A DNA stretch of 5,848 nucleotides from positions 1-5,848 of the forward strand of contig JAHHLF010000373.1 of the NCBI GenBank assembly GCA_018679315.1, in the 5' to 3' direction. Made by a program: the position numbers and the translations under genes. Of the stretch, positions 1-5,684 are shown piece after piece. The notes under the pieces are model-generated. The model had not been told where the DNA came from, made no database searches, and saw only the letters and a program-made list of their open reading frames with translations. Source of the stretch: Bacteroidia bacterium. Lineage in GTDB: Bacteria > Bacteroidota > Bacteroidia > Flavobacteriales > Flavobacteriaceae. Within the stretch, counting starts at the first letter, position 1. Each line of letters opens with the position of its first letter.

Positions 1-2504
1 CAATAAATGACTTGCTACTGGTAAATGCAACACCCTTTGAAGGCGATACCCTGGTTAAGGCAAAAAAGGTTTCCCTGACTATGCCCATAACAGAATTATT
101 TGGGGACGATGCGGTAGAGATCCATTCTTTTAGCTTAGAAGGTGCGAAGCTCAACCTAAAGGAGAACACAGAGGATCAAACGAATTACGACATTTCAAAA
201 TCTGAAGATTACTCAGATAGTGCCTCTTCAAATGAAGCAGCCGTATTTGATATCAGAAGCTATAGAATTTCAGACTCAGAACTGATTTATGAAGACCTGG
301 ATACCGGACTTAGTTTTACACTGAGTAACATTAATCATGAGGGGGAAGGCACATTTTCTCTGGAAGAATCGCTCTTAAATACGCAAACACAAACGGATAT
401 CAGTCTGCGTATAGCTGGAGTTACATGGTTCAATGAGATCCCGGTTAATTTAAAAGCGATCATTGGCATAGACCTCGAAAATAATACTTACACCTTTAAG
501 GATAACTCTGGTTTTTTGAGAGATCTACCCATTGAACTCAGTGGCTCTGTTAAAGTTTTGAAAGAGGCGCAGCAATGGGCTATGAGTATTAGAGCGCTCA
601 ATTCAGATTTTGAAAATTTCTTAGCCCTGATCCCTGAAGATTATAGAGGCTATGCCGAAGGAATAACAACCCGTGGCACATTTGAACTGGAAGGAACACT
701 CCAGGGAAATTGGGACGATACGTATATACCAAAATTAGATTTTCAGCTGCTGGCAAAAGATGGATACTTGAAATATCCTGACCTGGCTAAAGCCTTGGAA
801 AATATTCAATTTGAAATTGGGTTAAAAAATACGACCGGACTTCCTGAAGACACATTTTTAGCTATTAACAATGCCCTATTTTCTATAGGCTCAGATAGGG
901 TCAGTTTCAGCTCTGTACTTTCTCAATTAACCGGTAATATGAATGTTAAAGGTACTTTAAAAGCCAATTTAGATCTCCAGAATCTGAAAGAAGCCTATCC
1001 CTTGGAAAGCCTTAACTCAGTTGATGGTAAAGTGCAGGTAGACGTAACCTCAAGCTTTTCAATGAACGATATTGAAACTGGGGCTTATGAAAATACCAGG
1101 TCCAGCGGAGATATTAAATTGAATGGAATTCGATACAAACAGGAGAATGCTCCTGATACTTTTATAGAAAATGCAGCCTTCACCTTCACTTCTGAAGCTG
1201 TGATTGTAGACCGAATGTCGGGGACTACAGGCAATTCTGATTTTTCGCTGAAAGGCACGGTTGCCAATATGCTGGGCTATACCTTGAGGGATGAACCCTT
1301 AAAAGGGAACTTTTCACTACGCTCCAAGCGTTTAGATCTTAACGATTTTATGGGCGATGACGAAGATCCACAGGCTGAAGAAACTCAGCCCGATGGGGAG
1401 CATTGGCAGATACCGGATTACCTGAATGCTGTATTTACTGCGGATATTTCTGAGGTGATCTATGACGATATCGTCTTGAGTGATATTACAGGGGCATTGC
1501 GCATACGAGACGGCAGTGCAAATTTTTCCGATGTTTCTTCTAAATTTTTAGGAGGGAATCTTTTGGCGGATGGAAAACTTGTCTCTAAAGGGAAACCAAC
1601 ATTTGATATTCAGCTTGCTTTACAAAACAACAGCATATCGGAGTTGTTAAATACGACGACTTTTTTCGAAAAACTGGCGCCTATTGCCCGAGGCTTGCAG
1701 GGCACGATGGATTCTAAGTTTAGGATGCAAGGCAGTTTTGTTAATGGGTTTGAGCTTGATTTTAACAGTCTTTCCGGCCAGGCACAAACAGAATTAAAAG
1801 CGCTTGACAAAATTTTAGGTGAGCAATCCTTCATTAGCGGATTGAGGCAGAAACTTGATTTTTTAAATGAGGAATCCCTCGACCTGAAAGGGTTAAAAAC
1901 AGTGTTGAAATTTCAGGACGGCAACATTTCAGTCAGTCCCTTTACTTTCAACTATAAGGATATCAAAATTGATGTTAGTGGCAGTCATACATTTACAGGA
2001 GATATGAACTATGCGATGCAATTGGAGGTTCCTGCCTACTATCTCGGGAGTGAGGTTAATGCACTAATAGCTTCACTGGGCGATCCGGAATTAAAAGAGA
2101 TCCCCGTACCTGTGAATGTGTCGATCTCTGGCACCTATACCTCACCAAATTTTAATACAGACCTAAAGTCAAGTGTGACTACATTGACAGGAAAACTTAT
2201 AGAGATCCAAAAGGCTCGATTAAAAGCTAAGGGCACAGAAAAAGTGAAAGACCTGCTAGGGGGTATTTTTACTTCTGGACAACAGGATTCTACAACCAGG
2301 GATACCGTTACGGAGCCTTCGGTTAAAGGGGTTTTAGGAGACATCCTAAGCAAAGGATCAAAGCCAGCAGATTCGACTATTACAGCGTCTGATTCTTCCG
2401 CTCAGAAACCACAATCCATAGAAAAGACCGCAACGGATATTATTGGAGGAATTTTTAAGAAGAAAAAACAAGATACCACAGCAAAGGATACAGTTAACCA
2501 ATAG
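1..2504 (+). CDS. AsmA family protein, 5'-truncated by window edge
   Basis: The reading frame is open to the left edge (first full codon at base 3) and ends at TAG 2502-2504, so the true start lies upstream and the TTG at 12 is not a start. About 833 codons are visible. The first residues, around VNATPFEGDTL, match a motif that in flavobacterial AsmA-like proteins usually lies some 60-70 residues after the start. The missing part should therefore be the N-terminal membrane anchor. The visible protein is rich in alternating beta strands, as in the long beta-groove of AsmA/TamB-like lipid-transfer proteins of the envelope. Counting from the TTG at 12, an acidic linker at about residues 447-465 separates two halves. 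The C-terminal half carries the typical AsmA stretch around 638-679 (SPFTFNYKDIKIDVSGSHTF). Residues 744-830 form a low-complexity, Ser/Thr/Lys/Asp-rich tail with repeats. The family's role in envelope lipid homeostasis is known; the substrate here is not. The gene converges on and overlaps the DUF2797 gene. Confidence 0.9.
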   Translation, partial: INDLLLVNATPFEGDTLVKAKKVSLTMPITELFGDDAVEIHSFSLEGAKLNLKENTEDQTNYDISKSEDYSDSASSNEAAVFDIRSYRISDSELIYEDLDTGLSFTLSNINHEGEGTFSLEESLLNTQTQTDISLRIAGVTWFNEIPVNLKAIIGIDLENNTYTFKDNSGFLRDLPIELSGSVKVLKEAQQWAMSIRALNSDFENFLALIPEDYRGYAEGITTRGTFELEGTLQGNWDDTYIPKLDFQLLAKDGYLKYPDLAKALENIQFEIGLKNTTGLPEDTFLAINNALFSIGSDRVSFSSVLSQLTGNMNVKGTLKANLDLQNLKEAYPLESLNSVDGKVQVDVTSSFSMNDIETGAYENTRSSGDIKLNGIRYKQENAPDTFIENAAFTFTSEAVIVDRMSGTTGNSDFSLKGTVANMLGYTLRDEPLKGNFSLRSKRLDLNDFMGDDEDPQAEETQPDGEHWQIPDYLNAVFTADISEVIYDDIVLSDITGALRIRDGSANFSDVSSKFLGGNLLADGKLVSKGKPTFDIQLALQNNSISELLNTTTFFEKLAPIARGLQGTMDSKFRMQGSFVNGFELDFNSLSGQAQTELKALDKILGEQSFISGLRQKLDFLNEESLDLKGLKTVLKFQDGNISVSPFTFNYKDIKIDVSGSHTFTGDMNYAMQLEVPAYYLGSEVNALIASLGDPELKEIPVPVNVSISGTYTSPNFNTDLKSSVTTLTGKLIEIQKARLKAKGTEKVKDLLGGIFTSGQQDSTTRDTVTEPSVKGVLGDILSKGSKPADSTITASDSSAQKPQSIEKTATDIIGGIFKKKKQDTTAKDTVNQ
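2250..2495 (+). repeat. Degenerate 20-residue repeat in the AsmA-like C-terminal tail
   Basis: Two copies of a 20-residue unit lie at 2250-2309 and 2436-2495. Their key pattern is D-[LI]-[LI]-G-G-I-F, four variable residues, then Q-D-[ST]-T-x-x-D-T-V; by eye 11 of 20 residues are identical. A weaker middle copy begins at about 2328 (GVLGDIL, then a Ser/Lys/Pro run and ADST). Each unit joins a short hydrophobic patch to a hydrophilic Asp/Thr/Lys segment. This suggests internal duplication in an otherwise disordered tail. Its function is unknown. Confidence 0.6.
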
Positions 2505-3288
2505 ATAGCTCCACTACAGTGCCCTCATTTCCCCGAATATTAAAGACCGTACTATCTTCAAATAGAAAGTATTGTCCTTTTATGCCTTTCAGGATACCCT
2601 TGTATGAGGGAGTTTTGGTCAGGTTTAAACTTTTCACTTTCTCAGGATATTGCAAGACCGGAAAATCCATATGGATTTCGTCACTATCTGCAATGTAATA
2701 AGTTGCTGCTTCTTCGGGAATATATTCTTTTAGTTTTTTACGCCAGTCTTTCAGATCTTCATCCTTGACCTGATTGGTCAGCATTTTTCGCCAATTGGTT
2801 TTATCGCTCAAATGATCTTTTAAGGCTACCTCCGTGATCCCTGCTAAATATCTATTGGGTGTTTCAACTATAGTGATCGCTTCATGGGCGCCTTGATCTA
2901 TCCATCGGGTGGGCACTTGTGTTTTGCGCGTAACGCCTACTTTTATATTACTCGAATTGGCAAGGTATACGATATGGGGTTGAAGCTGTACTTTCTTTTC
3001 ATAGGCAAGGTCGCGATCCTCCTGATCTAAATGCGCTTTACTTAATTCCGGGCGCATGATCCAATCGCCTGCAGCAGGAATGTCAAAAAAGCACTGACGG
3101 CAAAATCCCTGTCTGTAAATAGGCCTTTCCTCTCCGCAATTCAAGCATTGATAGGTAATGAATTTTATCTCCAGAGGCTTATCGAGCACTTGATTGACAT
3201 TGAGAAAATCGGCTTCAAATACCAGGTAATACTGTATAGGAGTTCCATGTTCTGTGGACATTTTGCGGAGTACACCTCGAAAATTCAT
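2494..3288 (-). CDS. DUF2797 domain-containing protein
   Basis: The 264-residue protein is full length for flavobacterial DUF2797 proteins as I remember them. ATG at 3288-3286 gives MNFRGVLRKMSTEHGTPIQY, the usual N-terminus, so this start is preferred. Four cysteines (C48-x2-C51 and C63-x2-C66) form a zinc-ribbon-like knuckle. Next comes the conserved block GDWIMRPELSKAHLDQEDRD (about 74-93), then a strand with IVYLA (106-110), IKVGVTRK (115-122), R128 and WIDQGA (129-134), and a helix AGITEVALKDHL (149-160) carrying E153. The family has no established function. By eye the Y108/KVG/R128/E153 layout recalls GIY-YIG or T5orf172 domains, which is inference. The C-terminal third (about 205-264) looks like a small beta domain. 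No signal peptide or membrane segment is seen, so it is probably cytoplasmic. It is divergent from the GH3 gene across 77 bp and overlaps the AsmA-like gene by 11 bp. A five-codon upstream frame (ATG at 3302) ends in TGA overlapping the start as ATGA, which could couple translation or be chance. Confidence 0.9.
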   Translation of the reverse strand: MNFRGVLRKMSTEHGTPIQYYLVFEADFLNVNQVLDKPLEIKFITYQCLNCGEERPIYRQGFCRQCFFDIPAAGDWIMRPELSKAHLDQEDRDLAYEKKVQLQPHIVYLANSSNIKVGVTRKTQVPTRWIDQGAHEAITIVETPNRYLAGITEVALKDHLSDKTNWRKMLTNQVKDEDLKDWRKKLKEYIPEEAATYYIADSDEIHMDFPVLQYPEKVKSLNLTKTPSYKGILKGIKGQYFLFEDSTVFNIRGNEGTVVELSIG

Positions 3289-3303
3289 GCAGTGTATTTC
3301 ATC

Positions 3304-3323
3304 GGTATTTGTTTGTAAATACC
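3304..3323. repeat. Perfect inverted repeat, possible operator
   Basis: The arms GGTATTT (3304-3310) and AAATACC (3317-3323) are perfectly complementary and flank a 6-base centre, GTTTGT. The repeat lies in the 77-bp divergent spacer, 15 bp upstream of the DUF2797 start, and overlaps the proposed -33 element of the GH3 promoter. Position and symmetry fit a dimeric repressor site or a hairpin in the DUF2797 leader. No regulator is identified and only one copy is seen in the window. Confidence 0.4.
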
Positions 3324-3342
3324 CTGTTTAAAGTTAAATTTA
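3312..3342 (+). promoter_or_regulatory. Candidate Bacteroidota-type promoter for the GH3 gene
   Basis: TTTG at 3312-3315 (-33 type) is followed after 19 bases by TAAATTTA at 3335-3342. This matches the Bacteroidota -7 consensus TAnnTTTG except for the last base, and the spacing is the usual one for this phylum. Transcription would begin near 3348, leaving a leader of under 20 bases before ATG 3366. The -33 element lies inside the inverted repeat at 3304-3323, so a bound protein there could block it. The promoter is predicted by pattern only. Confidence 0.45.
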
Positions 3343-3365
3343 GAGTCGCTGTAAAGATATCCAAA

Positions 3366-4880
3366 ATGCCAATACCATTATTTAATTCTATAGCATCCTG
3401 GCTTTTAAAGAAGCGATTTCACCAGATAGAGCTATTTCTCAAATATCCTGGTGAAGTGCAACAGGAGGTATTGCAGCAATTATTGGAATTAGCAGGGGAA
3501 ACAGAAATAGGGAAGCAGTATGAATTTGACAGCCTCAATTCATATGAGGCGTTTGCGGAACGTATTCCCATAGTCTCCTATGAAGAGTTCGAACCAAAGA
3601 TAGAACGCACCCGAAGGGGAGAACAAAATATCTTTTGGCCAACGGCTATAAAGTGGTTTGCTAAAAGTAGCGGTACGACCAATTCGAAAAGTAAATTTAT
3701 TCCGGTTAGCACCGAAGCCCTGGAAGATTGTCATTATAAATCCGGCAAGGATATGCTGTGTTTATATCTGAATAATAATGAGAATTCCCAACTATTCACA
3801 GGAAAAGGTCTTCGACTGGGAGGTAGTAAAGAATTATACGAGGATAATGGCACCTTTTTTGGCGACCTGTCCGCGATCTTGATTGATAACATGCCCTTTT
3901 GGGCCGAATTCAGCAGTACCCCAAGTAATAAGGTCTCATTGATGGGTGAGTGGGAAACTAAGCTTTCTGCGATCATTAATGAAAGCATTCAGGAAAATGT
4001 TACCAGTTTAGTTGGTGTGCCCAGCTGGATGCTCGTATTGCTGCATAAGGCACTGGAGGAGACAGGTAAAAATCACCTCTTTGAAATTTGGAATAATTTA
4101 GAAGTCTATTTTCATGGCGGCGTAAGTTTTAATCCGTACAGGGATCAGTTCCAGGCGATTTTACCCCGAAAAAATTTCAACTATTACGAGATATATAATG
4201 CCTCCGAAGGCTTCTTTGCCATCCAGGACAGAAACCATGCAGACGACTTGCTGCTAATGCTTGATTACGGGATCTTTTATGAATTTATTCCCATGGATGC
4301 CTACGGCACGGAAAGCCCTAAGGCGATTCCATTATGGGAAGTTGAAACGGACGTGAATTACGCCTTGGTTATTACAACGAACGCGGGATTATGGCGATAC
4401 AAAATTGGCGACACGCTGCGGTTTACCTCTACAGACCCTTACCGTATCAAGATTACAGGAAGGACTAAGCATCATATCAATGTCTTTGGAGAAGAATTGA
4501 TCATAGAGAATGCAGAACGTGCGCTTGAAAAATCTTGTCAGCTTACAGGGGCAGCCGTAAAGGATTTTACAGTTGCTCCGATATATATGTCAGGCAAGAA
4601 AAAAGGCGCACATGAATGGGTGATCGAATTTAAGAAAGCGCCCAACAAATTGGACGATTTTACTCAATTGCTCGATAATAATTTAAAATCCCTGAATTCT
4701 GATTATGAGGCTAAGCGGTATAAAAATATGACGCTGAATATCCCCATCGTCCATGTTGCACAGGAAAATCTTTTCTATAATTGGTTAAAATCCAAAAACA
4801 AGCTGGGAGGTCAGCATAAGATCCCCAGATTGTCCAATACCAGGGACTATATTGACGAACTACTCCAAATGAATAAATAG
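3366..4880 (+). CDS. GH3 family acyl-adenylating enzyme (GH3 auxin-responsive promoter family protein)
   Basis: The protein has 504 residues from ATG 3366. That start gives MPIPLFNSIASWLLKKRF, the N-terminus usual in flavobacterial homologues as I remember them. The frame also extends up to a TTG at 3309, but that stretch covers the putative promoter and is not expected to be translated. Adenylate-forming motifs of the GH3 family are intact: SSGTT at about 101-105 (ATP/phosphate loop), YNASEG at 277-282, LWRYKIGD at about 342-349, and GRTKHHI at 365-371 with FGEELI just after, at the hinge to the C-terminal domain. The C-terminus has the conserved KLGGQHKIPRL near 480-490. Plant GH3 enzymes join amino acids to jasmonate or auxin through an acyl-AMP. 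Bacterial members use the same fold, but their acyl and acceptor substrates are mostly unassigned, so none is given here. No signal peptide is visible, so it is likely cytoplasmic. It is divergent from DUF2797 and followed by a 258-bp gap, so it is probably transcribed alone. Confidence 0.93.
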   Translation: MPIPLFNSIASWLLKKRFHQIELFLKYPGEVQQEVLQQLLELAGETEIGKQYEFDSLNSYEAFAERIPIVSYEEFEPKIERTRRGEQNIFWPTAIKWFAKSSGTTNSKSKFIPVSTEALEDCHYKSGKDMLCLYLNNNENSQLFTGKGLRLGGSKELYEDNGTFFGDLSAILIDNMPFWAEFSSTPSNKVSLMGEWETKLSAIINESIQENVTSLVGVPSWMLVLLHKALEETGKNHLFEIWNNLEVYFHGGVSFNPYRDQFQAILPRKNFNYYEIYNASEGFFAIQDRNHADDLLLMLDYGIFYEFIPMDAYGTESPKAIPLWEVETDVNYALVITTNAGLWRYKIGDTLRFTSTDPYRIKITGRTKHHINVFGEELIIENAERALEKSCQLTGAAVKDFTVAPIYMSGKKKGAHEWVIEFKKAPNKLDDFTQLLDNNLKSLNSDYEAKRYKNMTLNIPIVHVAQENLFYNWLKSKNKLGGQHKIPRLSNTRDYIDELLQMNK

Positions 4881-5138
4881 GAATACGCCTTTATTTTAGT
4901 CAATTTATACAGTTCTTCATTCCACAAATACATTCTTCTATAGCATTCACACTAGAGTTTTTGATCTTGTGACAGGTTTGATACGCATGCCTACCTGAGC
5001 CGGATAATCTATTGGAATTGGCGGTTGTTAATTCTTATATCATCGAGTATATGGCCCAAATCAACCAAAAAATAAGGTTTATACTCACTAATTGCCCAAC
5101 TTAGAGCTCAATAGCTACCAAATCTTAAAAATAAACCT
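4881..5138. other. Intergenic gap, 258 bp, no supported gene
   Basis: No start-to-stop frame of useful length is present on either strand. The minus strand holds a 44-codon open stretch (5034-4903, stop at 4902-4900) without an ATG. Its translation is cysteine-rich near the end (EECICGMKNCIN) and is reported as a weak observation only. A good match to TTG plus TAnnTTTG at proper spacing before the gene at 5139 was not found. A weak AATAAA/TTTATT pairing just after the GH3 stop is too poor to call a terminator. Confidence 0.6.
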
Positions 5139-5609
5139 ATGGCTGAACGACTAGTAATATTATCCGATATGTGGGGGGCTAAGAAAGGCCTGTGGATCAT
5201 GTCATACCTGGCATATCTGCAACCCTATTTTGATATTGAATTCCATGATTGTCGTCAATTGGCCAATATTGATGTTCCTGTTAATACCCAGGAGAACGTT
5301 TATAAGGCATTTAAAAATGGAGGTATGGATCTGGCTGTACGCCATATACATTCCAAAGAAAAAGCACCAGCTCACTTCCTCACTTTTTGTGCGGGCGGTA
5401 CCATTGCCTGGGACGCTGGTCTTAAGGGTATGCCCATGAAATCATTATATGCGATTTCACCAATTGATCTTACGGATTATAGCGAAAAACCAGATTGTCC
5501 TGTAACTGTTGTTTTTGGTAAGGACGATCAAAATGTTCCAGATTTCCTATGGGCCGATAAAATGGGCGTGAAAATGGAGCATATCTCCAAGTATGGACAC
5601 GAACTATAA
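5139..5609 (+). CDS. Small alpha/beta hydrolase-like protein, probably C-terminally shortened
   Basis: The protein has 156 residues from ATG 5139. The start fits because MAERLVILSDMWG places the first strand (VILSDxWG) at the N-terminus, as in similar small flavobacterial hydrolase-like proteins. The fold can be followed in order: strand 1 with SDMWG (9-13); a nucleophile elbow FCAGG at 83-87 followed by TIAW; FGKDD at 126-130, where D130 is the likely acid; and KYGHEL at 151-156, where H154 is the likely catalytic base. The elbow holds Cys84 where most relatives have serine, as in dienelactone hydrolases. TAA at 5607-5609 ends the protein two residues after the histidine, but the same frame continues for 24 plausible codons to TAG 5682-5684. 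Members of this type usually continue with a final helix, so the stop may be a nonsense change or a sequence error. It may have weak activity or be decaying. The substrate is unknown. It has no close operon partner and is convergent with clpX. Confidence 0.72.
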   Translation: MAERLVILSDMWGAKKGLWIMSYLAYLQPYFDIEFHDCRQLANIDVPVNTQENVYKAFKNGGMDLAVRHIHSKEKAPAHFLTFCAGGTIAWDAGLKGMPMKSLYAISPIDLTDYSEKPDCPVTVVFGKDDQNVPDFLWADKMGVKMEHISKYGHEL

Positions 5610-5684
5610 TCTGATGAAAAGATCATCAGTAAGGTTTGTCAGGAAATACTTAAAAATTTCTTGAAAGAGAAACATCAGGCTTAG
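5610..5684 (+). pseudogene. In-frame remnant of the hydrolase C-terminal helix
   Basis: After the TAA at 5607-5609 the hydrolase frame stays open for 24 codons (SDEKIISKVCQEILKNFLKE and four more residues) and ends at TAG 5682-5684. The peptide has the amphipathic pattern of the last helix expected after the catalytic His in this fold. One base (TAA to TAT or TAC) would restore a Tyr-containing protein of 181 residues. That length and a Tyr two residues after His-x agree with relatives as I remember them. Its last 4 bases overlap the clpX stop region. Confidence 0.45.
5611..5629 (+). repeat. Perfect 7-bp hairpin just after the hydrolase stop
   Basis: CTGATGA (5611-5617) pairs with TCATCAG (5623-5629) around a 5-base loop, AAAGA. 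It begins 2 bases after the hydrolase stop. No T-run follows, so it is not a classic intrinsic terminator. It also lies inside the presumed former coding tail (codons for SDEKIIS), so it may be incidental. It could still stabilise the 3' end of the mRNA. Confidence 0.35.

Noticed and set aside
1085..1267. Minus-strand open frames inside the AsmA-like gene (here, and at 1610-1834 and 2135-2353)
   Set aside because: These are antisense shadows of a well-supported long coding frame, without recognisable motifs or start signals.
3309..3365. Upstream extension of the GH3 gene to a TTG start at 3309
   Set aside because: It would add 19 residues not typical of the family and would start inside the putative promoter/palindrome. 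ATG 3366 gives the family-typical N-terminus.
3540..3988. Minus-strand frames of 64 and 84 residues inside the GH3 gene
   Set aside because: They are antisense to conserved GH3 motifs and show no independent evidence of being genes.
4871..4897. AT-rich hairpin (AATAAA...TTTATT plus GG/CC with a 2-base bulge) after the GH3 stop, followed by a short T-run
   Set aside because: The stem is bulged and almost all A-T, partly within the last codons, and its T-run is short; too weak to annotate as an intrinsic terminator.
4951..4975. TTTG-like sequences (TTTTTGATC...CAGGTTTG) in the gap as a promoter for the hydrolase gene
   Set aside because: The two elements are too close together and the -7 box lacks the leading TA, so the spacing and match fail the Bacteroidota pattern.
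5230..5439. Second plus-strand frame of 69 residues inside the hydrolase gene
   Set aside because: It lies entirely within the hydrolase coding region in another frame and its translation has no recognisable motif, so it is a shadow frame.
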